Shown here piece after piece: positions 1 through 7,640 of a stretch of DNA of 23,331 nucleotides (the first letter of the stretch is position 1; each line of letters starts with the position of its first letter). Below the pieces are notes generated by a model, which had not been told where the DNA came from, did not search any database, and saw only the letters and a program-made list of their open reading frames with translations. Both the position numbers and the translations under genes were made by a program. This DNA comes from DATCVR01 sp036566745 (GTDB lineage: Bacteria > Actinomycetota > Actinomycetes > Jiangellales > Jiangellaceae). The stretch spans positions 1-23,331 of the forward strand of contig DATCVR010000210.1 in assembly GCA_036566745.1 (NCBI GenBank), written 5' to 3'.

Positions 1-1
1 T

Positions 2-2725
2 CTGTTGATGGTGGCGTTGTATCGGTCGGGTCGGCAGGCGCGGGCGTTGACGGCGTATCGGGCGCTCCGGCAGCGCTTGGCCAAGGAACTCGGCGCCGAA
101 CCGGGGCGTGAACTCCGTGAGTTGCACGACGCGATCCGCGCGGACGACCAAGAACTGCTGAGTAACCTGCATCAGCCAGCCGACACCGGACCATCAGCTC
201 CGGGTGGACCACCGGCCGACGTTGCCGTGACACCCGGCCAGCTTCCGCCGATTCCTGGCGGATTCGCCGGTCGTACCGCCGAGCTGAGTGCCCTGGATGA
301 CATCCTCCACCGCGCCGAGGGCGCACCCGTCGTGGTCATCACCGGACCGGCGGGGGTGGGCAAGACCGGGCTCGCCATCCGGTTCGGGCATGCGGTCGCG
401 GATCGACTCGGTGACGGTCAGCTCTATGTCGACCTGCGGGGCCATTCCCGCGGTGCAGCGCTGGAGCCACTGGACGCACTCGGCAGGCTGGTACGCAGCC
501 TGGGCGCCGATCCCGTCAGTGCCGAGGCCGTCGAGGAAGTGACGGCGCAGTACCGGTCCCTGCTCGCGGGCCGAAAGATGCTCGTGCTCCTCGACAATGC
601 CGACTCGGCCGCTCAGATTCGCCCCTTGCTCGCCGGCACGCCTGGTTGCCTGACGCTGATCACCAGCCGCAGTCGACTGCCCGGGCTGGTCGCGCACGAG
701 GGCGCCCACCGCATCGATCTCGACGTACTGCCTCCCGCCGACGCCGTGACCCTGCTGGACGCCCTGCTCGGCGGTGAGCGGGTGGGTTCCCAGCCGGAAG
801 ACGTCTCGGCGCTGATCGAGGCGTGTTCCGGCCTGCCACTGGCGCTCCGAGTGGCGGCGGCACAGCTCTCCGACGAGCCCTATCGCGCGGTGGGCGAATT
901 CGTGGCTGAGCTCCGCGAACGTGGCCCGGCAGTTCTCGCTCTCGACGACGACCTGCATTCGGCGGTCGCCGCAGCGTTCGACTCGTCGTATCACCGGCTC
1001 GACGATGAGACGGGGCGGCTGTTCCGGCTGCTGGGCCTGGTTCCCGGGCCGACGGTCAGCCTCGAGGCCGCCGCGGCGCTCGGTGGCGTCGCCGTGCCGG
1101 AGGCGCACGTAGCGCTTCGCCGTCTTGTCGGGGCACACCTGATCACCGAACCTGCGGCCGGCCGCTACCAGTTCCACGACCTGATGCGTGCCTACGCCGA
1201 GGTGCGGGCTGTCGACGAGGAGTCGGCTCGAGCACGTCGCGAGGCGCTCGAGCGGCTGTTCGCGTGGTACTACCAGGGCAAGCGACATGCCCGAGAGCTC
1301 CTGGTGGACAACCGGCGGGACCTGACGGCACCGGACCTACCGCTCGGCGTCCCCGAGGTTGTGTTCCGTGATCATCAAGCCGCCACCGCCTGGCTGACGG
1401 CGGAACTGGACAACATCGCTGCCGCGGTCCGGGCAGCGCACACGGACGACGACCTGCGTCGGTGGTCGTGGCATCTGACCATCGGATTGGCCGTCATGAT
1501 GACCAATCGAGGCTTCGTGTCCGTCGCCCTGCCGATGACTCGCAGCGCGGTGGAAGCGGCGCGGGCGGCACACGACCTCGACGCGATGGCGCACACGCTG
1601 ACCGAACAGGGCACCGTGCAGTTCCTGGCCGGCCTGCCGGTGCAAGACGACGTGTTGGACGAAGCGTTGCAGCTCACCGAGCGCATGGGCGACGACAGCG
1701 CGTTCGGCTACTGCCTCAACCTGGCTGGCATCATCCAGCTCCGCAAGGCCGAGCTCGATGTCGCGGAGACCCATCTCACTCGGGCGCTCGCCAGCTATCA
1801 GCGGGCGGGCGACACCGGCGGGCAGTGCCTGACGCTCAACAACCTGGGGGCAGCCCGGTACGTCAAGGGCGATGTGCGGGGGAGCATCCGCGCCTGGGAA
1901 GAGATCCTCCGGCTTCTCGGTGACGAGATCAGCGCCTCGACCACGATCGCGCTGGCGAACCTCATTCAGGACCGGGTATTGCTCGGCCGGCTCGACGGCA
2001 TCGCCGAGCTGGCCGCTCGGGCGCATGAGGCTGCCACCCAGATCGACGACCCGGCCAAGGCCAGCCGGATCGCCTTTGCGCTGGCGCGCTGGCATCGAGA
2101 ACTCGGACGGTACGAAGCCGCGCTGGAGGAAGCCACCGCGGCGAAGAGCCTGGCCGACGAGGTGGCGCAGCCACACCTCCAGGGCGAGCCGCGAGAGGAG
2201 GTCGGATGGTGCCGCCTGGCGGTCGGTGACGCCGAGGCGGCGCGCACCGAGTTCGCCGAGGCGAGGTCGTTTGCCGAGGTCACCGGTGGCCGAGACATGA
2301 TCTCTTCAGCCGCGCGCGGGTTGGCCGAGGTGTCGGTCGCCCTCGGCGACCTGGAGGCGGCGGAGTCGTACGCCCGGGAAGCAGCCGAGCTCGCCCGCGG
2401 TTCGGACCGGGTCGGCGAAGCGGAGTCGGTCCGGGTGCTCGCCCGAGTCCTGCTGGCTGCGGGCCGCCACGACGACGCGGTGACCGAGGCGGAGTCGGCC
2501 TTGGCGCAGCACCGAGTGATCGGGTCGATGCTGGGTCAAGCACGGGCGTCCCGGGTGCTCGGCGAGGCACTCATCGCGACGAATGAGCCGGCCGCCGTCG
2601 CCCGAGGTGCCGAGCACCTGCGTGAGGCGCTCCGCGGGTTCGAGGCGTTCGGTTCGCCGGAGGCCGCCGAGGTTGGGCGCCTCGTCAACCCGCCGGCCAG
2701 CGCGCTGGACCACAGCAGGTCGTGA
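2..2725 (+). CDS. AfsR/SARP-family transcriptional regulator (BTAD, NB-ARC, TPR), 5' truncated by window edge
   Basis: The reading frame is open to the left edge, so the N-terminal OmpR-like DNA-binding domain lies outside the window. The first ~45 visible residues are the end of a bacterial transcriptional activator domain (ALYRSGRQARALTAYRALR, then ELGAEPGRELRELH). A P-loop GPAGVGKT follows at about residues 114-121 of the part counted from the ATG-proximal TTG at position 5. Next come an NB-ARC Walker B-like stretch (KMLVLLDNADSA), an 'LITSRSRL' motif and a long alpha-helical TPR region to the C-terminus. This is the architecture of large SARP regulators such as AfsR, which activate secondary metabolite clusters by binding heptamer direct repeats. 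Seven such repeats lie downstream (2885, 3282, 3434, 8167, 9531, 10361, and minus-strand 15694). The inference is that this is the pathway-specific activator of the locus. Family assignment is secure; the regulon link is inferred from motif geometry. Confidence 0.93.
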   Translation: MLMVALYRSGRQARALTAYRALRQRLAKELGAEPGRELRELHDAIRADDQELLSNLHQPADTGPSAPGGPPADVAVTPGQLPPIPGGFAGRTAELSALDDILHRAEGAPVVVITGPAGVGKTGLAIRFGHAVADRLGDGQLYVDLRGHSRGAALEPLDALGRLVRSLGADPVSAEAVEEVTAQYRSLLAGRKMLVLLDNADSAAQIRPLLAGTPGCLTLITSRSRLPGLVAHEGAHRIDLDVLPPADAVTLLDALLGGERVGSQPEDVSALIEACSGLPLALRVAAAQLSDEPYRAVGEFVAELRERGPAVLALDDDLHSAVAAAFDSSYHRLDDETGRLFRLLGLVPGPTVSLEAAAALGGVAVPEAHVALRRLVGAHLITEPAAGRYQFHDLMRAYAEVRAVDEESARARREALERLFAWYYQGKRHARELLVDNRRDLTAPDLPLGVPEVVFRDHQAATAWLTAELDNIAAAVRAAHTDDDLRRWSWHLTIGLAVMMTNRGFVSVALPMTRSAVEAARAAHDLDAMAHTLTEQGTVQFLAGLPVQDDVLDEALQLTERMGDDSAFGYCLNLAGIIQLRKAELDVAETHLTRALASYQRAGDTGGQCLTLNNLGAARYVKGDVRGSIRAWEEILRLLGDEISASTTIALANLIQDRVLLGRLDGIAELAARAHEAATQIDDPAKASRIAFALARWHRELGRYEAALEEATAAKSLADEVAQPHLQGEPREEVGWCRLAVGDAEAARTEFAEARSFAEVTGGRDMISSAARGLAEVSVALGDLEAAESYAREAAELARGSDRVGEAESVRVLARVLLAAGRHDDAVTEAESALAQHRVIGSMLGQARASRVLGEALIATNEPAAVARGAEHLREALRGFEAFGSPEAAEVGRLVNPPASALDHSRS

Positions 2726-2884
2726 GTACGAGCTCCCCACGTCACGGCATGGTGACGGAAGGCCGGCGGGGACCCAGCTGAGGCCGCGGCGCATCTCCGA
2801 TGCCCTGGCCAACAAGAATGTCGTACGTGTGCGTATGCATCTGGCCGTGATCACGCGCTCCTGAGCCGACCTCGGCCGCCTCCG

Positions 2885-2928
2885 GGGGACCGATCGGGAA
2901 CCGCGCGGAAACCACCTCGGGCTGGACT
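2885..2928 (+). promoter_or_regulatory. SARP-type operator/promoter, copy 1
   Basis: Three heptamers sit at 11-bp period: GGGGACC at 2885, GGGAACC at 2896, GGAAACC at 2907, separated by 4-bp spacers GATC and GCGC. Nine nucleotides after the last heptamer comes TGGACT (2923-2928), a candidate -10 box. It lies 56 bp upstream of the ATG at 2984. The rest of 2726-2884, between the regulator stop and this site, shows no convincing gene or terminator. Confidence 0.78.
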
Positions 2929-2983
2929 GCAGGGCAGGACTCCGGCTGGCGAGACGCCGGAAGGTACGCCCAGGAGAGCTGAC

Positions 2984-3252
2984 ATGCCCAGCCCTGAGGA
3001 CATCCATGTGGACAGCCTGGTCCGCGCGCTCGAGTCGGCCCAAGAAGCCGCAGCATCCGCGGCGGAGCTGAAACGAGCTCCTGAGCTGTTCCGACGCGCG
3101 GGGGCATCGCCCGTGGCGGCGCCGGACCCAGTCACGACGCGCCTGTGCACAGCTCGTGTGCGCGGCTCGCCGTCGCTCTCCGCGAATCAGAGGGGATCGC
3201 GGCCCGCCTGGCCACCGCACTTCGTGAGATCGCCGGCGGTGGCGAGGCGTAG
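2984..3252 (+). CDS. small SARP-controlled gene, apparently frameshifted (~89 aa if restored)
   Basis: An ATG at 2984 follows a good ribosome binding site (AGGAGA, 2971-2976 region) and SARP-type operator copy 1. The first ~40 residues in this frame look coding: helical, rich in Ala and Glu (SLVRALESAQEAAASAAELK). The same frame then degenerates into an Arg/Pro/Ser-rich stretch typical of a wrong frame. From about 3148 the -1 frame encodes a natural-looking helix (LAVALRESEGIAARLATALR) ending at TAG 3250-3252. A run of five G at about 3099-3103 is a likely slip point. Explanations are a real inactivating mutation, a sequencing error, or programmed -1 slippage. The unshifted frame would run on to 3322. 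No family is recognised; no signal peptide or cysteine pattern is seen. Confidence 0.42.
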
Positions 3253-3281
3253 CGGCGCATACCTCGGGCGACGGCGTGCCC

Positions 3282-3325
3282 GGAAAGCGATCAGAAACCG
3301 GGCGGAAGCCCGCATCGCGTGAACT
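3282..3325 (+). promoter_or_regulatory. SARP-type operator/promoter, copy 2
   Basis: Heptamers GGAAAGC at 3282, AGAAACC at 3293 and GGAAGCC at 3304 lie at exact 11-bp period with spacers GATC and GGGC. TGAACT (3320-3325) starts 9 nt after the last heptamer. No convincing start codon lies between this copy and copy 3, although a purine-rich AGGAGG occurs at 3361-3366. It is probably a second, upstream promoter for the peptide gene at 3543. Confidence 0.72.
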
Positions 3326-3433
3326 CGGTAGCGGTGGCCGCCCCCACGGGCGCCACCGCGAGGAGGGCCTCGAGGTCAGCGGCGTGCCGTGTCCACACGT
3401 TCCGAATCCGAGGCTCTCCTCGCTCCACGACAT

Positions 3434-3477
3434 GGAAAGTGATCGGGAACCGGATGGAAACCGCCGACAACTGAACT
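3434..3477 (+). promoter_or_regulatory. SARP-type operator/promoter, copy 3 (peptide operon)
   Basis: Heptamers GGAAAGT at 3434, GGGAACC at 3445 and GGAAACC at 3456 are spaced by GATC and GGAT. The -10-like TGAACT is at 3472-3477, again after 9 nt. It is 66 bp upstream of the ATG of the cysteine-rich peptide and is the immediate promoter of the 3543-8113 operon. Confidence 0.8.
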
Positions 3478-3542
3478 GGTGCACGCATCTGCAACGGCAC
3501 CGGGCCGAATGCTGCCCGGTGCCACCTGAGAAGGGACCACGA

Positions 3543-3797
3543 ATGCGGAACGTAGCCAGCAGAGCCGGCGATCGGCTCTTGGCGCTGATCGCCCCCAAGG
3601 CGACCGCGAGCGCCCAGTCGAACTGCTGGGTCTCCAAGCGGTACTGCCGGTACTCGGGCCTCAACCCCGTCGCGTGTGAGATCACGACGTGTTGCACCAT
3701 CAGTGGACGGAACTACTGCACGACGAAGAAGTACTCGATCCCGCCGCCCCCGCCCAGCGGCGGCATCAAGATCACCTGCAAATCCCGGGGATGCTGA
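3543..3797 (+). CDS. cysteine-rich peptide precursor (84 aa, 8 Cys), putative RiPP-like product
   Basis: The frame is open further upstream, but ATG 3543 is chosen because it follows GAAGGGA and sits 66 bp after a SARP-type -10 box; the upstream translation looks non-coding. Residues 1-24 form a leader (basic and weakly hydrophobic, RLLALIAPKATASA) ending Ala22-Ser-Ala24, which fits the A-x-A rule of signal peptidases. Residue 25 is Gln. The predicted core, residues 25-84, has Cys at 28, 35, 45, 50, 51, 59, 79 and 84, a run of five Pro (67-71) and a basic C-terminal end. The Cys layout with a CC pair loosely recalls the N-terminal half of the methylamine dehydrogenase light chain (MauA), but only one Trp is present. 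Coupled downstream genes are a glutaminyl cyclase, MauE-like and TlpA-like redox proteins, an exporter and an S26 protease, which fits cleavage, capping, disulfide formation and export. Function of the product is unknown. Confidence 0.78.
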   Translation: MRNVASRAGDRLLALIAPKATASAQSNCWVSKRYCRYSGLNPVACEITTCCTISGRNYCTTKKYSIPPPPPSGGIKITCKSRGC

Positions 3798-4564
3798 GAC
3801 GTAGCCCTGTGCGGGTCCCGGCCGGTGCGGCAGCGCACCGGCCGGGCTCCGCGGCCTCGGCGCGGCTCGACGTCCTGGCGGCGCACCCCCATGACCCGTC
3901 GGCGTTCACGCAGGGCCTGCACTGGTGCGACGGGCTGCTCTACGAGGGCACCGGCGGATTCGGGTCGTCGGAGCTGCGGGTCGTCGACGTCGACACCGGC
4001 CTGGTGCGCCGGCGAATCGGGCTTGCGGCGGAGGTGTTCGGCGAAGGCGTCGCGGCCGTCGGTGATCAGATCTGGCAGCTCACCTGGCGGGAAGGCATCG
4101 CGTTCCGGCGCGACCGGGTGACGCTCGCGGAGCACGCGCGGGTTCCCTACGACCGTGAGGGGTGGGGTCTGTGTCACGACGCCGACTCCGGCCGGTTGAT
4201 CATGAGCGACGGCACCTGTCGGCTCACCTTCCGTGACCCGACCACGTTCGACGCCGTGGGCACGGTCGACGTCCGGCGTGAGAGCGCTCCCACCGACAGC
4301 CCGTTCCCGATGATGCTCAACGATCTGAGCTGCTCCGGCGGCCTGGTGTGGGCGAACGTCTACCCGACCGACGAGATCGTCGGGATCGACCCGGAGACGG
4401 GCGAGATCGCGGTCACCGTCGATGCGACAGCGCTGCACGCCGAACAGGACCTGGCTACTGCCGGGGTCCTCAACGGCATCACGTCCGTGCCGGGGACCGA
4501 CCGGTTCCTGATCACCGGTAAGCACTGGTCGCGCCTGTACGAGGTGCGGCTTGTCGCGCATTGA
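3791..4564 (+). CDS. glutaminyl-peptide cyclotransferase (plant/bacterial beta-propeller type)
   Basis: Predicted to turn an N-terminal Gln into pyroglutamate. Family hallmarks appear in order: FTQGLHWCDGLLYEGTGGFG near residues 39-58, FGEGVAAVGDQIWQLTWREG, GWGLCHD, LIMSDGT, LTFRDP, WANVYPTDEIVGIDPETG, LNGIT and FLITGKHW near the C-terminus. The 257-aa length suits the five-bladed propeller family. The ATG at 3791 overlaps the peptide stop (ATGCTGA), which implies translational coupling; GTG 3809 is an alternative. No clear signal peptide is seen, so its compartment is uncertain, and the family is often exported. A 13-bp hairpin lies inside its first codons (3817-3846). Its place directly after a peptide whose predicted mature N-terminus is Gln gives it an obvious substrate. 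The enzyme family is confident; the substrate is inferred. Confidence 0.9.
   Translation: MLRRSPVRVPAGAAAHRPGSAASARLDVLAAHPHDPSAFTQGLHWCDGLLYEGTGGFGSSELRVVDVDTGLVRRRIGLAAEVFGEGVAAVGDQIWQLTWREGIAFRRDRVTLAEHARVPYDREGWGLCHDADSGRLIMSDGTCRLTFRDPTTFDAVGTVDVRRESAPTDSPFPMMLNDLSCSGGLVWANVYPTDEIVGIDPETGEIAVTVDATALHAEQDLATAGVLNGITSVPGTDRFLITGKHWSRLYEVRLVAH
3817..3846 (+). terminator. strong intercistronic hairpin after the peptide gene (attenuator-like)
   Basis: CCCGGCCGGTGCG (3817-3829) pairs perfectly with its reverse complement at 3834-3846 around a GCAG loop. It lies 20 bp after the peptide stop and within the 5' codons of the cyclotransferase. There is no T-tract, so it may cause partial termination, stabilise the upstream mRNA or limit downstream expression. 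Confidence 0.55.
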
Positions 4565-4597
4565 TCACGCCGGTTCCGTCGATCCGGCGCCGAAGGG

Positions 4598-5200
4598 ATG
4601 GTGATCGCCGTGCCCCATGTCGTCCTCGCGTGCCAGGCCCTGCTCGTCCTGGTGTTCGCGATCTCGGTGGCCGGCAAGGTGCGTGACAGCGCCGCCTTCG
4701 CCGAGTTCGTCGGTGCCACGCGCCGGTTGCTGCCGGCGTCGATCGGCGCTCGCCCAGCCCGGTGGATCGCTGCCGGCGTCGTGGGTGCGGAGGTGACCGC
4801 CGTGGTCTCGCTGCTCCTCCCGGTCTCGACCGTCCTGGGCTTCCTGCTGGCACTGGTCCTGCTGGCCGGATTCACGGCAGCCGTCCTTCTGGCGTTACGA
4901 CGGGGAGAGCGGGCTCCGTGCCGATGCTTCGGAACCTCGACCCACCCGCTGGGTGCGGCTCAGGTGGTGCGCAACGCAATCCTTCTGGCGGCCGCGGCGC
5001 TCGGCGGGATCGGGGCCGTCTCGTCCCCGGCCGAGGTGATCGAGCCGGGGGGCGTCGCGATCGCGCTCCTGGCGGCGGGTCTGGTCGCCCTCCCGGTGCT
5101 GCTCGCCGACGACATCGCCGACCTGTTCCGCGCCACACCCCAGAAGCCCAGTCCCGAGAAGCCCACGTCACAGTTCAGCTCATTCGAAAAAGGTGCTTAG
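4598..5200 (+). CDS. MauE/DoxX-like redox-associated integral membrane protein
   Basis: A ~200-aa membrane protein with about five hydrophobic segments: residues ~7-27, ~57-78, ~79-100, a segment after residue 115, and ~150-170. It carries a Cys108-Arg-Cys110-Phe-Gly motif after the third segment, the typical MauE 'CxCFG' site. In methylamine dehydrogenase systems MauE works with MauD in forming the disulfides of the small subunit. Here it is followed at one base by a MauD/TlpA-like protein and lies downstream of an 8-Cys peptide, so a role in disulfide formation of that peptide is likely. The start is uncertain: ATG 4598 has GAAGGG directly adjacent, so GTG 4601 or 4610 are also possible. 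It sits 33 bp after the cyclotransferase. Confidence 0.85.
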   Translation: MVIAVPHVVLACQALLVLVFAISVAGKVRDSAAFAEFVGATRRLLPASIGARPARWIAAGVVGAEVTAVVSLLLPVSTVLGFLLALVLLAGFTAAVLLALRRGERAPCRCFGTSTHPLGAAQVVRNAILLAAAALGGIGAVSSPAEVIEPGGVAIALLAAGLVALPVLLADDIADLFRATPQKPSPEKPTSQFSSFEKGA

Positions 5201-5201
5201 G

Positions 5202-5777
5202 ATGCCGTATCTCGTCACCCTGGTCGCGGTACTCGTCGCGGCCACCCTGCTGAACCTCGTGCTGACCGTCGGAGTCATCCGGCGGCTGCGCGATCACACC
5301 GAACAGCTCGCCGGCATGCCGGGCCCCGATGGCTTCCCAGCGGGGTTCGAACCACCGGCCAGGGCGATGGTGCCGGTCGGCGATCGGGTGGCCGATTTCA
5401 CGGCGACCTCGACCGAGGGTGAGACGATCTCACGGGAAGGCCTGTCCGGCCGAACGCTGGTGGCTTTCCTGTCGCCGGACTGCCCGGGGTGCCTCGACCA
5501 GGTTCCGCACCTGGCCGACTACGCCGCTGGCTTCCCCGGTGGCCGTGAGCAGGTGGTGACCGTCCTGGGCGGCACCGAGGAGGACATCGAGGCGATGCGG
5601 GCACGCTTGGCGCCGGTGTCGCGGATCGTGGTCGAGCCGTGGGGTGCGGGCGCCATCGCAGAGGCCTTCGACATGAAGCTCTGGCCGGCGTTCGGGCTGG
5701 TGGACGACGACGGGACCGTCATCGTCGCCGAGGGCGCCGTGCGTGAGCTTCCCGCGGACCAACCGGCCGTCACCTGA
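5202..5777 (+). CDS. TlpA/MauD-like membrane-anchored thiol-disulfide oxidoreductase
   Basis: ATG 5202 is preferred: AAGGTG lies 7 nt upstream and the MauE stop is one base away. Residues 3-27 form an N-terminal membrane anchor (LVTLVAVLVAATLLNLVLTVGVI), so the thioredoxin domain probably faces outside. The domain begins near VGDRVADFTATSTEG and has the redox motif Cys94-Pro-Gly-Cys97 in 'LSPDCPGCLDQVPHL', followed by a cis-Pro region 'MKLWPAFGLVDDDG'. The length (191 aa) fits MauD and TlpA proteins. CPGC is a plausible thiol exchange site; whether it acts as oxidase or reductase cannot be seen. With the preceding MauE-like protein it forms the usual two-part thiol redox module. Confidence 0.9.
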   Translation: MPYLVTLVAVLVAATLLNLVLTVGVIRRLRDHTEQLAGMPGPDGFPAGFEPPARAMVPVGDRVADFTATSTEGETISREGLSGRTLVAFLSPDCPGCLDQVPHLADYAAGFPGGREQVVTVLGGTEEDIEAMRARLAPVSRIVVEPWGAGAIAEAFDMKLWPAFGLVDDDGTVIVAEGAVRELPADQPAVT

Positions 5778-5783
5778 ACCGGC

Positions 5784-7640
5784 ATGCCGGATCACGGTGA
5801 CGCCGCCCGGGCCAGCTGGGCGGGGCTGGCTCGAGCGCTCGGTCTCGCGTGGCGCTCGGGCCGGTTCTCGATGTCCTGCTATGGCGTCGTCACCGTCCTC
5901 GAGGCGCTGATCCCGGTCGCCATCGCCTGGCTGACCAAGTACGCCATCGACGAGATCGTCGATCCCGAGCTGGACACCCGAGTTCTCGTCGCGGTCGGTG
6001 TCGCCATCGCGGCCACCGGCGTCGTCTCGGCAGTGCTCGGCCAGGGGTCGGTCTATCTGCAAGGCGAGCTGGAGCGCCGGATCGGTCTTGCCGTGCAGGA
6101 CGAGCTGTTCGCCTCGACCGAGCGGTTCGTCGGCCTGGGCAGGTTCGAGGACCCGCGGTTTCTCGACCGGCTGAGCTTGGCGCAGACGTCCGGCGGCAGC
6201 GCACCCGGGCAGGTGCTGTTCGCCGCCTTCGGTATCGGCAGCGCGGTGATCATGCTGCTCGGGTTCGTCGGCTCGCTGGTGGTGGTGAGCCCGGTGCTCG
6301 CCGTCGGCGTACTGCTCGCTGCGGCGCCCTCGGTGTTCGCGGAGCTACGCCTATCGCGTCAGCGCAGCGCGATGATGTGGCGGCTCGGTCCGATGGAGCG
6401 GCGCGAGATGTTCTTCCAGCAGCTTCTCGTCAGCACCCAGGCCGCCAAGGAGTTGCGGCTGTTCGGCGCCGGCGGGCACTTCCGGCGGCGAATGTTCACC
6501 ATGCGTCGCGCCGCGAACCGCGAAGCCAGGCGGATGGATCGGCGCGTGTTCGTCACCCAGACCCGGCTGAGCGTGTTCGCGGCCACCGTAGCTGGGGCCA
6601 GCCTGCTGTGGGCACTGGTCTCCGCCAGCCGGGGCGACCTGAGCGTCGGCGCCGTGTCGTTGCTGATCGGTGCCATCGCCGGTGTCCAGTCCGGAACCAG
6701 CTCGCTCGTTCAGCAGACCATGAACGCGCATCAGCAGCTGACGATGTTCGACCACGTCGTCCAGGTGCTGGACAGTCCACCTGACCTGGTCGTCCACCCG
6801 CAACCACTCCCTACGCCGCCGCTGCGGCAAGGAGTCCAGTTCGAGAACGTCTGGTTCCGCTACTCGCCCGATCATCCGTGGGCGCTGCGCGACGTGAGCT
6901 TCACGATCCCGCACGGGCGTGCGGTCGGTCTGGTCGGCCGCAACGGCGCGGGCAAGAGCACGATCGTCAAACTGCTCTGCCGGATGTACGACGCGGAACA
7001 CGGTGCGATCCGCTGGGACGGGATCGACATCCGCGAACTCGATCCGGCGGAGCTGCGTCAGCGAATAGCCGCCGTGTTCCAGGACTTCATGCAGTACGAC
7101 CTGTCCGTCGCCGAGAACATCGCCGTGGGCGACCTGGCGCAGCGCACCGATCGGGCCGCGATCGTGGAGGCGGCGCGGAGAGCCGGTATCCACGACCGGC
7201 TCATCTCGTTGCCCAGGGGGTACCACACGCAGCTGACCCGGACGTTCTTCTCCGCGTCGGACGCTGCCGACGACGAGGCCGAGGACGGCGTGCTGCTCTC
7301 CGGCGGCCAAGCGCAACGCCTCGCGCTGGCCCGGGCGCTGCTCCGGGACGGGTGTGACCTGATGATTCTCGACGAGCCGAGTTCCGGGCTCGACGCTGCG
7401 GCCGAATACGAGGTCCACCACGCCTTGCGTCACTACCGCCATGGCAAGACGAGTGTGCTGATCTCGCACCGCCTCGGCGCGCTGCGTGACGCCGACGAGC
7501 TGATCGTGCTCGACGACGGGATGATCGTGGAGCAGGGCAGCCACGCCGAGCTGCTGGCCGTCGGCGGCATCTACGCGACGCTCTTTCGCATGCAGGCGGA
7601 CGGATATCAGGACCGCGAGGCCTCGGACGTCCTTTCGTGA
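5784..7640 (+). CDS. ABC exporter, fused membrane and ATPase domains
   Basis: A 618-aa half-transporter. Residues ~1-320 are the membrane domain with about six hydrophobic helices; the ATPase domain starts near 'VQFENVWFRYSPDHPWALRDVSF'. Walker A is GRNGAGKST (~residue 385), the Q-loop is in 'VFQDFMQYDLSVAENI', the signature is LSGGQAQRLALARAL (~505), Walker B is DLMILDEPSSGLD, and the H-loop is VLISHRLG. No N-terminal C39 peptidase domain is present, so leader removal must come from another protease, plausibly the S26 enzyme encoded next. The start is 6 bp after the thioredoxin stop and lacks an obvious ribosome binding site, suggesting coupling. The best guess for the substrate is the cysteine-rich peptide or a redox-module factor. 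Confidence 0.93.
   Translation: MPDHGDAARASWAGLARALGLAWRSGRFSMSCYGVVTVLEALIPVAIAWLTKYAIDEIVDPELDTRVLVAVGVAIAATGVVSAVLGQGSVYLQGELERRIGLAVQDELFASTERFVGLGRFEDPRFLDRLSLAQTSGGSAPGQVLFAAFGIGSAVIMLLGFVGSLVVVSPVLAVGVLLAAAPSVFAELRLSRQRSAMMWRLGPMERREMFFQQLLVSTQAAKELRLFGAGGHFRRRMFTMRRAANREARRMDRRVFVTQTRLSVFAATVAGASLLWALVSASRGDLSVGAVSLLIGAIAGVQSGTSSLVQQTMNAHQQLTMFDHVVQVLDSPPDLVVHPQPLPTPPLRQGVQFENVWFRYSPDHPWALRDVSFTIPHGRAVGLVGRNGAGKSTIVKLLCRMYDAEHGAIRWDGIDIRELDPAELRQRIAAVFQDFMQYDLSVAENIAVGDLAQRTDRAAIVEAARRAGIHDRLISLPRGYHTQLTRTFFSASDAADDEAEDGVLLSGGQAQRLALARALLRDGCDLMILDEPSSGLDAAAEYEVHHALRHYRHGKTSVLISHRLGALRDADELIVLDDGMIVEQGSHAELLAVGGIYATLFRMQADGYQDREASDVLS

Noticed and set aside
3276..3542. Upstream extension of the peptide frame (no stop back to 3276)
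   Set aside because: It would translate through two SARP operators, its residues look random (Arg/Gly/His-rich), and ATG 3543 has a proper ribosome binding site.
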